From: Shewanella saliphila
GTDB lineage: Bacteria; Pseudomonadota; Gammaproteobacteria; Enterobacterales; Shewanellaceae
Assembly: GCF_014648295.1 (NCBI RefSeq)
Contig: NZ_BMQV01000011.1
Coordinates: 33,534 to 97,533, forward strand
Length of the DNA stretch: 64,000 nt
Direction: 5' to 3'
The notes beneath the pieces are model-generated. The model was not told where the DNA came from and ran no database searches. It worked only from the letters and a program-made list of their open reading frames with translations. Position numbers and translations under genes: made by a program. Within the stretch, counting starts at the first letter, position 1. Each line of letters starts with the position of its first letter. Shown here in pieces: positions 42,869 to 52,257 of the stretch.

Positions 42869-43357
42869 ATGAAGACAGAATTAACCACATTGCTGCCAGC
42901 ATTAAGACGCTTTGCCTACTCATTAACCGGATCAATGCCTGATGCCGATGACTTAGTGCAAAATACGCTACTGCGCATCCTTAAGTCGCCACCACCAGAA
43001 GATGTACCCCTGCTAAAATGGGCATTTAAAGTATGCCGTAATCAATGGATTGACGATTATCGCTCACAAAAAGTACGCACCGAGGCAACCCAAAAGCCCG
43101 AACTACAAGCTGAAAACTACAGCGACGGTGAAGCCGATATGATTAACGACATAACACTCAGTGAAGTTAATCAGGCCATGAACAGCTTATCGGATGATCA
43201 ACGTGAAGTGCTATCGTTAATTGCGGTACAGGGGATGAGTTACAGTGAAGCGGCTGATGTATTGGCCATTCCTACCGGTACCATTATGAGCCGCCTAGCC
43301 AGAGCAAGAGCCAATATGGTCAGCTTTTTTAAACAACCCAACGGGAGCATGGCATGA
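42869..43357 (+). CDS. ECF-family RNA polymerase sigma factor
   Basis: 162 residues. Region 2 (about 8-70): LRRFAYSLTGSMPDADDLVQNTLLRIL and WAFKVCRNQWIDDYRSQK. Region 4 (about 108-155): LSDDQREVLSLIAVQGMSYSEAADVLAIPTGTIMSRLARARANM, a clear helix-turn-helix. There is no region 3, as usual for ECF factors. The next gene starts four bases inside it and encodes a membrane anti-sigma factor, so the two are coupled. Likely targets are the three GGAAT-N16/17-CGTTWT promoters in the cluster. Confidence 0.93.
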   Translation: MKTELTTLLPALRRFAYSLTGSMPDADDLVQNTLLRILKSPPPEDVPLLKWAFKVCRNQWIDDYRSQKVRTEATQKPELQAENYSDGEADMINDITLSEVNQAMNSLSDDQREVLSLIAVQGMSYSEAADVLAIPTGTIMSRLARARANMVSFFKQPNGSMA

Positions 43358-44109
43358 ACCTAAGCGATGAAACCTTATCCGCCTTTTTAGATGCCGAATT
43401 ACCTGAGCATGAAATGGAGCAGGTTAGAATGGCACTTGTCGATAATGAAGATATTGCAGAGCGACTTGCCGAACTGGCAATGGTTGATGCTATGGTGCTA
43501 GAGCATTATCAGGCCATTGACCAACAGCCTATTCCGGCTGCCACACAAGTATTATTAGCCGATGCTGAATCAGCGGCTGACAATCCAGTGACCGACAACG
43601 TTGTTGCGTTTCCCTGGTGGCGTAAAGCACAACAACACGTTCAACAATATGCAGCTGCCGTTGCCGTAATAGCGCTTATCGCAGGGTATGGCATCTATCA
43701 AATCGACTCACCAAGCCAAACTGACCTTGCCGCTCAAAATAATTCATTATTACCTGACGACATTAACGAGCCACTTAACCACCTGCCAAGTGGTATTGAA
43801 ACCATGCTCGATGACGACAGCGTAATGACAATCCAGCTCAGCTTTTACAATCCTCAAGGCCAATTGTGCCGCCAATATGCGAGGCAAGATAATTCACAGC
43901 AAAGCAGTACCATAGCCTGTGAGCAACAAGGGCAATGGCAACAAGTCGCCAGTGTGGAATATACCGTCAATCCTGATCATCAGGCCCAATATCAAACCGC
44001 AAGCGGTGACTCAGCCTTAGATGACGCGCTAGACCAGCTCATTGCCGATGCGCCATTAACGCTGGTACAAGAGCAACAAGCCCTGAATCAATTAGCCAGA
44101 GGGCAGTAA
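43354..44109 (+). CDS. Membrane anti-sigma factor
   Basis: 251 residues. The N-terminal cytoplasmic part (about 1-85), MNLSDETLSAFLDAELPEHE, has the opening typical of RskA/ChrR-like anti-sigma domains, without a zinc-binding HxxxCxxC. One membrane helix (about 99-117, AAVAVIALIAGYGIYQI) leads to a periplasmic domain of about 130 residues containing two Cys (QLCRQYA, IACEQQ) and a Gln-rich end. It overlaps the sigma gene by four bases and precedes the lipoprotein gene by two. Regulated proteolysis or a periplasmic ligand would release the sigma factor; the signal is unknown. Confidence 0.85.
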   Translation: MNLSDETLSAFLDAELPEHEMEQVRMALVDNEDIAERLAELAMVDAMVLEHYQAIDQQPIPAATQVLLADAESAADNPVTDNVVAFPWWRKAQQHVQQYAAAVAVIALIAGYGIYQIDSPSQTDLAAQNNSLLPDDINEPLNHLPSGIETMLDDDSVMTIQLSFYNPQGQLCRQYARQDNSQQSSTIACEQQGQWQQVASVEYTVNPDHQAQYQTASGDSALDDALDQLIADAPLTLVQEQQALNQLARGQ

Positions 44110-44111
44110 AA

Positions 44112-44450
44112 ATGTACACTGCGGTTAAATTACTTAGCGGCTTACTTGGTTCGCTACTCATCCTTGTAGTGCTCAGTGGTTGTGGCAGCACAACTGCTGC
44201 ACCGCAATATAAACAAGCAGAAGGTTATCGTTACCTTGAACGCAAAATTACCGATAATTACTACCTGCTCAGCATCACCAGTAACCACAAAGCAGATTTA
44301 CTGGTTTATGCACAAACTCACGCGTCTACACTAACCGAGCAACTTGGCTTTGATTGGTATATTATTGTCGAGAAAAATGGCCCAGATAACAAAAAAGCGC
44401 CATATATACAGACAATTGAAATACGCATGGGCAAAGGCATTAGGCCTTAA
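44112..44450 (+). CDS. Small lipoprotein of the ECF operon
   Basis: 112 residues. The signal ends in lipobox VLSGC (Cys at about 24), followed by GSTTAAPQYKQAEGYRYLERKI, so an outer-membrane destination is likely. The remaining 85 residues form a small mixed domain (YYLLSITSNHKADLLVYAQ, FDWYIIVEKNGPDNKK). I recognise no family with confidence. Located two bases after the anti-sigma gene, it is certainly in its transcript and might sense or transmit an envelope signal. Confidence 0.78.
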   Translation: MYTAVKLLSGLLGSLLILVVLSGCGSTTAAPQYKQAEGYRYLERKITDNYYLLSITSNHKADLLVYAQTHASTLTEQLGFDWYIIVEKNGPDNKKAPYIQTIEIRMGKGIRP

Positions 44451-44504
44451 TTTAACACTCAATAATCTACTGTACTCGTCACATATCAACACAGGACTGA
44501 CTTC

Positions 44505-45671
44505 ATGCCACGCTTAACTAAACCTCATTATCTAACTTTTAAACCGGTTATTAAGCATTTGCGTAAAGTATGTATATGGTCAGTCGTGATGCTATCTGCG
44601 CCGCTCTACGCTACTCAAATAACGCCTTTACCTCAAGCCTTGAGCAATAACGCGGTCGCCATGGTACATAGCGACGAACAAACGTATTTACTAAGTTTTA
44701 TGGGCTTAGGTAAAGGCAAAGATTATCAAGATGTGCATAACTTGGCGTGGGCATTACCCATCAATCGCCCCACGGCTCAATGGCAATCGATAAAAGCGGT
44801 ACCACATGTCGCGCCGCTTTCTGGTCGCTTAGCGGCTATTGCAGTGGGCATAAAAGAGCATGCATATGTATTTGGTGGGTATACCGTGGCTGAAAATCAT
44901 GATGAAATAAGCACTGTAGACAACTATCAATACTCCATCAATAGCAACAATTACCAACGTATTGCCGATATGCCTGTTGCGGTTGATGACACCACTGCAG
45001 CCACCTATCAGCAACGTTATATTTATCTGTTTGGCGGTTGGCACAACGACGGCAATGTTAATTTAGTTCAAGTGTATGACACCCAAACCGACTCCTGGGC
45101 GCAAGCCAGCCCTATCCCTGCGCCAGCAGTATTTGGTCAGGCTGTAGGCATAGTCGATAATCAGCTCGTCTTGTGCGATGGGGTCACAGTACAGCCAAAT
45201 ATTAATGCACGTCGCAGCTATAAAGCATCACCCGTGTGTTTATTCGGCGAGATTAACTCTAGTAACCACTTACGCATTGATTGGCAATTATTGCCGCATT
45301 ACTCAATTGCAAATCTACCCTTGGGGCAATCCGCAAGCCAGCCAACAGCGCATTATCGTATGGCTGCTACAGGTATTATGACGCTAAAAGGTGGCCAAAT
45401 CGTCTTTATAGGTGGCAGTGATAATCCCTATAACTATTCAGGTATTGGCTATAACGGTCAACCAAGTGAGCCCGGTAACTATCAATACCGCTTCGACTTA
45501 GCGAGTAAGCAATGGCTTACGCCACAGGCTTTATCGCAACCGAGTATGGATCATCGAGGCTTGCTATGCTGGCAACAGACTTTATTGCGGGTTGGCGGCA
45601 TGTTGTCGCAGCAACAGGTGAGCGATGAGATATTAAGTGAACCTCTCAACAACGATGAAACCTGCAGGTGA
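44505..45671 (+). CDS. Exported kelch-repeat protein
   Basis: 388 residues. A long basic N-terminus leads to a signal peptide ending near PLYATQ (about residue 37). The mature part has kelch motifs (YVFGGYTVAENHDE, YIYLFGGWHNDGN, IVFIGGSDNPYN, LLRVGGML), each a blade of a beta-propeller, with intervening YDTQTDSWAQASPIP. The layout resembles NanM-type mutarotases and galactose-oxidase-like propellers, but no catalytic set was identified. It lies 54 bases after the lipoprotein gene, without a terminator between, so probably in the same operon. Function unknown. Confidence 0.8.
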   Translation: MPRLTKPHYLTFKPVIKHLRKVCIWSVVMLSAPLYATQITPLPQALSNNAVAMVHSDEQTYLLSFMGLGKGKDYQDVHNLAWALPINRPTAQWQSIKAVPHVAPLSGRLAAIAVGIKEHAYVFGGYTVAENHDEISTVDNYQYSINSNNYQRIADMPVAVDDTTAATYQQRYIYLFGGWHNDGNVNLVQVYDTQTDSWAQASPIPAPAVFGQAVGIVDNQLVLCDGVTVQPNINARRSYKASPVCLFGEINSSNHLRIDWQLLPHYSIANLPLGQSASQPTAHYRMAATGIMTLKGGQIVFIGGSDNPYNYSGIGYNGQPSEPGNYQYRFDLASKQWLTPQALSQPSMDHRGLLCWQQTLLRVGGMLSQQQVSDEILSEPLNNDETCR

Positions 45672-45739
45672 TAAGGTATCAATTAAGCTAATAATGTGAG
45701 TTTGCTAACAACTTTAGGGTAATCATTTGAGTCGAATTT

Positions 45740-45762
45740 AAGGTGCGAATAAAATGCATGTC
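45740..45762 (+). promoter_or_regulatory. NsrR-like operator
   Basis: AAGGTGCGAAT-A-AAATGCATGTC resembles the gammaproteobacterial NsrR box AAGATGYATTT-N-AAATRCATCTT; the right half AAATGCAT is intact and the left half keeps AAG-TGC. It ends 24 bases before a hemerythrin-domain gene of the ScdA/YtfE kind, a usual NsrR target. NsrR is a nitric-oxide-sensing repressor. Confidence 0.45.
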
Positions 45763-45786
45763 ACTTAGTGTATCTTCGGAAAAGCC

Positions 45787-46308
45787 ATGTTAGCTGAATA
45801 CGCGTTACCCGCATTGCAACAGTTGTCTTTGATCGATTTAATTGACCACATTGAAGCCACTCACCATCAATACATTCGTGATACCGCCCCATTGCTCGTC
45901 GAATACACCGAAAAAATGGTCCACGCCCATGGCAATGACCACAGTGAAATAAAACCCCTTGCACACGCCGTAAACCAATTAATTGCCGAACTCATGCCTC
46001 ATTTGATGAAAGAAGAGCGGATTTTATTTCCTGCAATTAGATCGTTAAGTTTAGGCCAACCATCAACCTGCTGTTTTGGTCATGTTGGGAACCCAATAAA
46101 AATGATGCAGCATGAACATGATAATGCCGAGCATATTCTGCAAACTATTAGGCAAATCACCAATAATTACACTCCTCCAGAAGGCGCTTGCAGCACCTGG
46201 AAAACGTGCTATCGCACTCTGGCAGAATTTGACACCGATTTACAAGCACATATCGATGTTGAAGACACACTATTGTTTTCAAAAACGTTAGACTTACAAT
46301 CATTGTAA
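45787..46308 (+). CDS. Hemerythrin-domain protein (ScdA/YtfE/DnrN-like)
   Basis: 173 residues, one hemerythrin-like four-helix bundle that would hold a di-iron centre. His/Glu ligands in HIEATHHQYI, LMPHLMKEERILFPAI, MMQHEHDNAEHIL and LQAHIDVEDTLLFSK match the YtfE spacing (H...HxxxEE...H...HxxxE). It lacks the N-terminal ScdA_N (DUF542) domain with the reactive Cys of full-length RIC proteins. The family repairs iron-sulfur clusters damaged by nitric oxide or oxidants. The NsrR-like box upstream fits that role. Confidence 0.85.
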   Translation: MLAEYALPALQQLSLIDLIDHIEATHHQYIRDTAPLLVEYTEKMVHAHGNDHSEIKPLAHAVNQLIAELMPHLMKEERILFPAIRSLSLGQPSTCCFGHVGNPIKMMQHEHDNAEHILQTIRQITNNYTPPEGACSTWKTCYRTLAEFDTDLQAHIDVEDTLLFSKTLDLQSL

Positions 46309-46401
46309 TCAATTAGCGCGATAATTTTTATCGCTGCCTAACGGTTTATTGATAGCCCTCAACAGCCAGGAATTTCTTCCATTTTTTAGCTATAGTTCTA
46401 A

Positions 46402-46470
46402 GGGTCTGCTGAATCTTTTCTGGTTAAATGTTGTTCGAGTTAAAAACAACCTTGAAAGATCAACAGGCCC
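46402..46470. repeat. 69-base imperfect palindromic element
   Basis: The ends GGGTCTGCTGAATCTTT (from 46402) and GGGCCTGTTGATCTTT (minus strand, from 46470) are imperfect inverted copies. Inside, GTTGTT and AACAAC pair. The ends resemble insertion-sequence terminal repeats, so this may be a minimal palindromic remnant of an IS or a MITE. No clear target duplication flanks it (TCTAA left, AAAGT right). It lies 39 bases before the AlbA_2 gene. Confidence 0.4.
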
Positions 46471-46509
46471 AAAGTGACATTATCTGTTTGCAAATTACAT
46501 GGAGTCACT

Positions 46510-47034
46510 ATGTCGCCACATCATTACCCTACATTTGCGTTAGATGACATTGCTAACTTACAAGAATCTGCTCAAGTAGAATTTAAGTTAGCCGGCGGCC
46601 GTGATGGCAACGGCAAACTGCCTGAAGGTATGTGGGAAAGCTACAGTGCCTTTGCCAATACGTTAGGTGGCGAAATCATTTTAGGGGTGAAAGAGCATCA
46701 GGGGGAATTTACTATCGAGGGGATTGTTAATCCCATGCCAATGCTCAGTGAAATCTGGGCCATTTTAAATGATCCTAAAAAAATCAGTCACAATATTTTA
46801 GCGCCAACAGATGTACAAATTATCGAAATCATGGCGAAAAAACTGATCCGTATTCACGTTCCCAGTGTTGAGGTAAAACTCAGGCCTATCTATGTCGGCA
46901 CCGACCCATACAGCGGGACATATTTTCGAGTTGGTGATGCGGACATGCACGCCAGTCGTGAACAAGTGGAGCAAATGAGCCTAAAAGCAGGCATTGAGCT
47001 AAACCGCCCTACGGCAAAAGGGCTTAAGCCCTAA
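46510..47034 (+). CDS. AlbA_2 (Schlafen-like) putative ATP-binding/DNA-binding protein
   Basis: 174 residues. The AlbA_2 domain is complete: LQESAQVEFKLAGG, YSAFANTLGGEIILGVKE, IRIHVPSVEVKLRPIYVG and TYFRVGDADMHASREQVEQM. Most relatives attach this domain to a helix-turn-helix; here it stands alone. ATG 46510 is chosen for GGAG five bases upstream; an in-frame ATG at 46474 has none. Members are often linked to defence or regulation, but this one shows no such neighbours. Confidence 0.82.
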   Translation: MSPHHYPTFALDDIANLQESAQVEFKLAGGRDGNGKLPEGMWESYSAFANTLGGEIILGVKEHQGEFTIEGIVNPMPMLSEIWAILNDPKKISHNILAPTDVQIIEIMAKKLIRIHVPSVEVKLRPIYVGTDPYSGTYFRVGDADMHASREQVEQMSLKAGIELNRPTAKGLKP

Positions 47035-47094
47035 CCATACAATAGTTCAATCTACACGACCTATTGACCTTATGCCGTCGTTATTCAGCAATCG

Positions 47095-47835
47095 TTATAA
47101 AAACTCAAGCAGCAAATCTAACTGGTTTATTTCAACATGTGGTAATACAGTTTGGGCTTTTTTATGACGCTGTTGCATGCATGGATTTAACCACATACTT
47201 TGACACCCTGCCATTTTAGCCCCTGCAATATCCGATGAGGGATGATCGCCAATATGCAGTAATTGTGATGGTTCAATGGCAAGTTGTCGACATGCCAAGG
47301 TAAACATATCACTATGCGGTTTCATTTTTACGCCATGGCCTGGGTGCAATACAAATTGCATCACATCACTTAAGCCAATGCGTTTGGCGTCGACATTGCC
47401 ATTGGTAATCCCAACGAGAGGATAGCGTTGACCAAGCTTGCACAACACCGCCAATACCTCAGGCGCGATGGTAAAGTCACTGCGATGGTGATGAAAACAG
47501 TCCATGCCCATTTGCGCACCCTGGCTAGCTTGTATTTCTGAATAACCAAACTGCAATAAGCCTTGATGAAGCATGGCATATCGCGCAGCTGTAGTATCGT
47601 TAGCCAGCTCAGGACGCAACGTAAACAAATGATGTTTAAGCTGTTGCCACTGGGCAGAGCTCCACGTTGAAGTGGCAGGGAAGTGAGTGTTCATTAACGC
47701 AAATAACTGCTCACTTGCGTGGGTCACGTAAGGTAAATTGTTGTACAGCGTGTCATCTAAATCGAAACTAATGGCTTTAAAAGGTTGCAAGCGTTGATAC
47801 TGGGTAATTGAAGCGGCTGGTTGCTGATATGTCAT
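47095..47835 (-). CDS. yigB: HAD-family phosphatase YigB
   Basis: 246 residues of HAD subfamily IA. The nucleophile motif is SFDLDDTLYNN, Thr in GITNGN (motif II), Lys in HGVKMKPHSDMF (motif III) and the acidic pair in HIGDHPSSDIAGAK (motif IV). In E. coli YigB dephosphorylates the riboflavin precursor 5-amino-6-ribitylamino-uracil phosphate. It sits at the end of dapF-DUF484-xerC-yigB as in E. coli and overlaps xerC by one base. Confidence 0.93.
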   Translation of the reverse strand: MTYQQPAASITQYQRLQPFKAISFDLDDTLYNNLPYVTHASEQLFALMNTHFPATSTWSSAQWQQLKHHLFTLRPELANDTTAARYAMLHQGLLQFGYSEIQASQGAQMGMDCFHHHRSDFTIAPEVLAVLCKLGQRYPLVGITNGNVDAKRIGLSDVMQFVLHPGHGVKMKPHSDMFTLACRQLAIEPSQLLHIGDHPSSDIAGAKMAGCQSMWLNPCMQQRHKKAQTVLPHVEINQLDLLLEFL

Positions 47836-48734
47836 TATTTTCCCCTGTCTTTTTTCGCTCTTGGATGCGCGCCGTCGTACACTTTTGCGAGGTGTTGAAA
47901 GTCTAAACTGGTATAAATTTGTGTCGTCGATAAATTAGCGTGTCCGAGTAATTCTTGCACTGCGCGTAAATCTTGGCTTGATTCAAGCATATGGGTTGCA
48001 AACGAATGGCGCAACTTATGCGGATGAACTTTTACTGACATAGCCTGCTCTTGACCCCATTTGTTCATCCGCGCCTGAATGCTCCGATGTGACAAACGTT
48101 TACCTTGAGTGCTAATAAACAGCGCGTCTCCAGCCTCAGCATGCGGCAATTGCTCACGACAACTGAGCCAGTGTTGAATTGCCGCTAGCGCCATTTTACC
48201 AATCGGCACAATGCGTTGTTTACTGCCTTTACCCATCACTTTCACTTCGGCTTGATCAAACTGAATGTCTGTACAATCTAAGTTTGCTAATTCAGCCAAA
48301 CGTAAACCGCTGGAGTAAAACAATTCCATCATGGCTTTATCGCGCAGACAAAGAGGATCGTCGCCCTCAATAGACAATAAATGGCTGACAGAATCAACAT
48401 CCATATTTTTGGGTAAAGGTTTGTTTTGTTTCGGGGCGCTAAGTGTTTGAGCAGGATTTACTTTCACTACACCTTCGCGCAGTAAAAAATCAAAAAATTG
48501 CTTAATTGATGACAAACATAAAGACAAAGACCGCGGGCTTAGCCCTTTGCGGTGCAGCCCAGCAATAACTGACTGCAGTTGCTCGCGAGTCACAACGACA
48601 AGTGCTACGTGGTCACCTAATTGGCTATCGACTCTGCGTAATTCGAACAAGTAATTACGCACAGTATAGGTTGATAACTGCCGCTCTGAAGTCAGATATT
48701 GGCGATAGGTCTCTAGCCAGTCTATTTGCTTCAT
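47835..48734 (-). CDS. xerC: Tyrosine recombinase XerC
   Basis: With XerD it resolves chromosome dimers at dif. 299 residues from ATG 48734, almost the length of E. coli XerC; a TTG at 48749 would add five. The N-terminal SAM-like domain is [19 protein letters not shown]. Catalytic residues: Arg in [10 protein letters not shown], Lys in VMGKGSKQR, HxLR in [14 protein letters not shown], His in [13 protein letters not shown] and the nucleophile Tyr in that last motif. Fully intact, within the dapF operon. Confidence 0.97.
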   Translation of the reverse strand: MKQIDWLETYRQYLTSERQLSTYTVRNYLFELRRVDSQLGDHVALVVVTREQLQSVIAGLHRKGLSPRSLSLCLSSIKQFFDFLLREGVVKVNPAQTLSAPKQNKPLPKNMDVDSVSHLLSIEGDDPLCLRDKAMMELFYSSGLRLAELANLDCTDIQFDQAEVKVMGKGSKQRIVPIGKMALAAIQHWLSCREQLPHAEAGDALFISTQGKRLSHRSIQARMNKWGQEQAMSVKVHPHKLRHSFATHMLESSQDLRAVQELLGHANLSTTQIYTSLDFQHLAKVYDGAHPRAKKDRGK

Positions 48735-48749
48735 TGGGCAGGCTCTCAA

Positions 48750-49502
48750 TTATAATTGCGGCAGTATATGGTCTAATAAATCGCGTAATTGGCTAAACAA
48801 TAATGAGTCCATATCGGGGTGAAAGTGAGCGGGATCTTTACTGGCAATAGCAAAAATAACTTGGCCATTGTCGTCTGACAATTTAGTTAATGCCACAGAG
48901 CCAATTTCACCACCAAATAATCGAGACGACTCTGATTGGGTTAAGCGACCAAAATAATAGCCACCTTGCAAACGATGCCGCCAAATATTGGCTAATTCGC
49001 TGTCAATGTCATGCACGGTTATTAATCTAACATGGCTGAAACCAAACTCACCTTTTAAACCTTCAGACAAAGCTTGCCGCAGTTCACCTAAGTCGTTACT
49101 GGCAAGTAACTTAAAAGATAACTCATTATTAAAATTGAATATTCTTTCATTATGAGTGGCAATTTTCATCAGTGAAGTTATTTCTTCTTCTAGTTCACTG
49201 ACTCGTTGACGTAGCAACTCTTGCCGGCGTTCCACTAACGACACAGCGCCACGCTCTGCATGTGGGACACGCATAGCCACTAACAGCTCAGGGTAACGAT
49301 TAAAAAAGTCTGGATTATCTAGCAAGTACTCGCGAATAAGGGCTTCATCAAAAGGACGTTGCCGCATATTCGTGAGCATTTCAGCCCCTAAATCATGGCC
49401 AATGGCATTGATATCTTTTGCCTGTGAACTGCTCACAGTATGCTGGTTGTCATCTGCCATGTCGGTAATATCAGAGGCAATGTCAGAAGTAATGTCACTC
49501 AT
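48750..49502 (-). CDS. DUF484 (YigA-like) GAF-fold protein
   Basis: 250 residues. After an Asp/Ser-rich N-terminus comes [26 protein letters not shown], the DUF484 hallmark, then [32 protein letters not shown], a coiled coil, and a GAF-like domain to the end. The gene always sits between dapF and xerC in gammaproteobacteria. Its ATG overlaps the dapF stop by four bases. The role is unknown; a link to chromosome dimer resolution is only suggested by position. Confidence 0.9.
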   Translation of the reverse strand: MSDITSDIASDITDMADDNQHTVSSSQAKDINAIGHDLGAEMLTNMRQRPFDEALIREYLLDNPDFFNRYPELLVAMRVPHAERGAVSLVERRQELLRQRVSELEEEITSLMKIATHNERIFNFNNELSFKLLASNDLGELRQALSEGLKGEFGFSHVRLITVHDIDSELANIWRHRLQGGYYFGRLTQSESSRLFGGEIGSVALTKLSDDNGQVIFAIASKDPAHFHPDMDSLLFSQLRDLLDHILPQL

Positions 49503-50326
49503 AATTGTATTTGTCCATCGTATACATGTTCAGCTGGGCCGGTCATCCACAGTGGCTTGCCCTCGCCTTCCCAATTAATGACTAAGCTGCCACCAGGTAA
49601 GTCGACTCTAACCTGCTTTGCTAATTTGTCTTGTAACTGCCCCACAGCGGCGGCGGCACATGCCCCCGTACCACACGCTAAGGTTTCGGCTGCACCGCGC
49701 TCGTATACTCGCAATTTAATGTGCCCCGGAGTAACAATTTGCATAAAGCCAACATTCACACCTTTTGGAAAGCGTTCATGGCGGGTTAATTTGCTACCAA
49801 TTTCGTCTACATTGACCTCTTGAACATCGTCAACCTGAAGCACGCAATGTGGATTACCCATTGAAATCGCCCCACACAAATAGGTTTGCATTGGCGTTTG
49901 TAATAAATAGGTTTTTTCGCTTTTTTTGGCTTTAAACGGAATTTGGCTCGGTTCGATAACTGGTACACCCATATTAACGGTCACATTGCCATCACGCTCA
50001 ATACGCAAGGTAATTTTACCTGAGCTGGTACTCACATTAATTTTATTCTTTTGTGTCAGGCCTTTGTTTCTAACAAAACGCGCAAAACAGCGTGCACCAT
50101 TGCCACACTGTTCAACTTCGCTACCGTCGGCATTAAAGATACGATAATGAAAATCTAAATCTGGATCATAAGGCGGCTCAACCAATAATAATTGATCAAA
50201 CCCAATTCCAAAATTTCGATTGGCAAGGCGTCGAATTTGCTCAGGCGAAAAAAACACATTTTGTGTTACGCCATCGACAACCATAAAATCATTGCCTAGC
50301 CCATGCATCTTGGTGAAATGGATCAC
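49499..50326 (-). CDS. dapF: Diaminopimelate epimerase
   Basis: Converts LL- to meso-diaminopimelate for lysine and peptidoglycan. 275 residues. The start is a GTG at 50326 with AAGGA nine bases upstream: it gives the family N-terminus [17 protein letters not shown], while the in-frame Met at 50395 adds an atypical extension inside the lysA-dapF spacer. The two catalytic Cys are in [13 protein letters not shown] and [12 protein letters not shown]. Downstream of lysA (41 bases), overlapping DUF484. Confidence 0.97.
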   Translation of the reverse strand: MIHFTKMHGLGNDFMVVDGVTQNVFFSPEQIRRLANRNFGIGFDQLLLVEPPYDPDLDFHYRIFNADGSEVEQCGNGARCFARFVRNKGLTQKNKINVSTSSGKITLRIERDGNVTVNMGVPVIEPSQIPFKAKKSEKTYLLQTPMQTYLCGAISMGNPHCVLQVDDVQEVNVDEIGSKLTRHERFPKGVNVGFMQIVTPGHIKLRVYERGAAETLACGTGACAAAAVGQLQDKLAKQVRVDLPGGSLVINWEGEGKPLWMTGPAEHVYDGQIQL

Positions 50327-50367
50327 TAAAGTTTCCTTATAAAACGTTATACCGACGATTATTTGAT

Positions 50368-51612
50368 TTACGGTAGCAGGTGCTCGCCCTGCCAAAGCTG
50401 CTCTATGGTTTCGCGTTGACGCACCACGACATCTTTATCGCCATCAACCATCACTTCAGCCACTCGCGGACGTGAATTATAGTTTGATGACATCACGAAT
50501 CCATAAGCCCCGCTCGAGCGGACGGCTAACAAATCGCCAGCTTTTACCGCTAACTGCCTGTCTTTACCTAAAAAGTCACCCGTTTCGCATACTGGACCTA
50601 CAATATCATAAGCATACGTAGCGGCATCAGTTTGTTGAACTGGAATAATATTTTGCCAAGCACTGTATAGCGATGGGCGAATAAGATCGTTCATTGCGCC
50701 GTCTACAATCGCAAAACGTTTGTCGCTGTTTTCTTTTAAAGACAGCACTTGGGTAACAAAAATACCTGCATTAGCTGCAATAGCGCGCCCAGGTTCAAAA
50801 ATTAATTTAAGTGGCCGACCACCTAAACGTTCAAGCAATGCGGCTGCATAAGCATCTGGATGTGGCGGAGTTTCCCCATTATAAGTCACCCCTAAGCCGC
50901 CACCTACGTCAAAGTGCTCAATCACAATACCTTGGCTCGCTAAGCGGTCAATTAACGCCAGCATACGATCCATGGCGTCTAAAAATGGCTTAAGCTCAGT
51001 TAACTGTGATCCAATATGGCAATCTACCCCTTTAACATGCAAATGCGGAAGCGCTGCTGCGCGGGCAAAAACTGTATCGGCTTCATCCATCGCGATGCCA
51101 AATTTATTTTCTTTAAGCCCGGTAGAAATATAAGGATGGGTGCCCGCATCAACATCTGGGTTAATTCGCAATGACACCGGAGCCACTTTACCTAAGCGAC
51201 CTGCAACGTCATTAAGCTGTTCAAGTTCTGCGCTGGACTCAACGTTAAAGCAATAAATGCCAACTTGCAGTGCTTGTTCCATTTCGGCGATGGTTTTTCC
51301 TACGCCAGAAAACACCACTTTTTGCGGGTCGCCACCCGCTTTAAGTACACGAGACAACTCACCACCAGAGACAATATCAAAGCCACTGCCTAAACGCGCA
51401 AGCACATTGAGTACCGCTAAATTTGAATTAGCCTTTACTGCGTAACAAATAAGATGAGGATGCTCGGCCACTGCATTATTAAATGCATGCCAATGACGCT
51501 CTAAGGTTGCCCGCGAATAAATATATAGAGGCGTGCCATGCACTTTTGCCAGCTGTGCTACATCGCAGTCTTCTGCGAACAAAGCATCGTCTTGATAAGA
51601 AAAGTAATCCAA
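50368..51612 (-). CDS. lysA: Diaminopimelate decarboxylase
   Basis: PLP enzyme making lysine from meso-diaminopimelate. 414 residues, with PLP-Lys in [55 protein letters not shown], and the Cys-containing [10 protein letters not shown] contributed across the dimer. Follows lptM by 20 bases. Unlike E. coli, lysA is beside dapF, as in Vibrio and Pseudomonas. Confidence 0.97.
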   Translation of the reverse strand: MDYFSYQDDALFAEDCDVAQLAKVHGTPLYIYSRATLERHWHAFNNAVAEHPHLICYAVKANSNLAVLNVLARLGSGFDIVSGGELSRVLKAGGDPQKVVFSGVGKTIAEMEQALQVGIYCFNVESSAELEQLNDVAGRLGKVAPVSLRINPDVDAGTHPYISTGLKENKFGIAMDEADTVFARAAALPHLHVKGVDCHIGSQLTELKPFLDAMDRMLALIDRLASQGIVIEHFDVGGGLGVTYNGETPPHPDAYAAALLERLGGRPLKLIFEPGRAIAANAGIFVTQVLSLKENSDKRFAIVDGAMNDLIRPSLYSAWQNIIPVQQTDAATYAYDIVGPVCETGDFLGKDRQLAVKAGDLLAVRSSGAYGFVMSSNYNSRPRVAEVMVDGDKDVVVRQRETIEQLWQGEHLLP

Positions 51613-51632
51613 AATGCGGTTCCTTAAAAAAG

Positions 51633-51815
51633 CTATTCTTGTTGTGAAATTGAGGTTTGTTCGTCGGTTGCTAGCGTTTTATCAGCCACATTGGCACTGA
51701 CAGGTTGCGGGGCAACTTTATTGTCCACTGGCTCGGGAGATTTGTATAAATCCCCTTTTTGACCACATGCGGTTACGAATAGGCTAGCAAGCATAATAAA
51801 TAAAAGCAGTCTCAT
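51633..51815 (-). CDS. lptM: LPS translocon maturation lipoprotein LptM (YifL)
   Basis: 60 residues. The lipobox is FVTACGQKGDLY, and the CGQKGDLY start of the mature protein is the LptM signature; the remainder is a disordered tail. In E. coli LptM helps LptD form native disulfides. ATG 51815 is preferred to the Met at 51827 because GAGA lies just upstream. Heads the lysA-dapF-xerC-yigB operon, divergent from cyaY. Confidence 0.9.
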   Translation of the reverse strand: MRLLLFIMLASLFVTACGQKGDLYKSPEPVDNKVAPQPVSANVADKTLATDEQTSISQQE

Positions 51816-51894
51816 TTTTCTCAACATCTGTGCATCTAATGAATAATGGTCTTATAATCGCATTCATAACGCAGAAAGCAAAGGATAGAAATGC

Positions 51895-52230
51895 ATGGCT
51901 ATGACAGATACTGAGTTTCACCGGTTAGCAGATGAAATGTTTGGCGAGATTGACAACGCGGTTGAACGAGCAATTGACGACCAAGATGCTGATGTTGATA
52001 TTGATGCAAGCGGTAACGTGTTGCAATTGTCATTTGAAGATGGCTCGCAAATTGTGATTAACAAACAAGAACCGCTTCATGAAATTTGGATCGCGACTAA
52101 GTTTGGTGGTTTTCATTTTAACTATAACGACGGTAAATGGCTTGATACACGTAACAGCCTAGAATTTATGCCTTTTGTAATTGATTCAATCAAAAAGCAA
52201 AGCGGTATAGTGTTAGACATTAAGGCTTAA
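51895..52230 (+). CDS. cyaY: Frataxin homologue CyaY
   Basis: Iron-binding regulator of iron-sulfur cluster assembly, binding IscS. 111 residues. [22 protein letters not shown] is the acidic helix with iron-binding Asp/Glu; [24 protein letters not shown] is the conserved sheet. ATG 51895 is chosen by distance to AAGGA; ATG 51901 is possible. Its end faces cyaA. Confidence 0.96.
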   Translation: MAMTDTEFHRLADEMFGEIDNAVERAIDDQDADVDIDASGNVLQLSFEDGSQIVINKQEPLHEIWIATKFGGFHFNYNDGKWLDTRNSLEFMPFVIDSIKKQSGIVLDIKA

Positions 52231-52257
52231 CGCACGCATCTTACCTAAATGGGGCGG

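Noticed and set aside
46318..46334. GCGATAA-TTT-TTATCGC hairpin after the hemerythrin gene
   Set aside because: A short stem without a T-tract; too weak to call a terminator.
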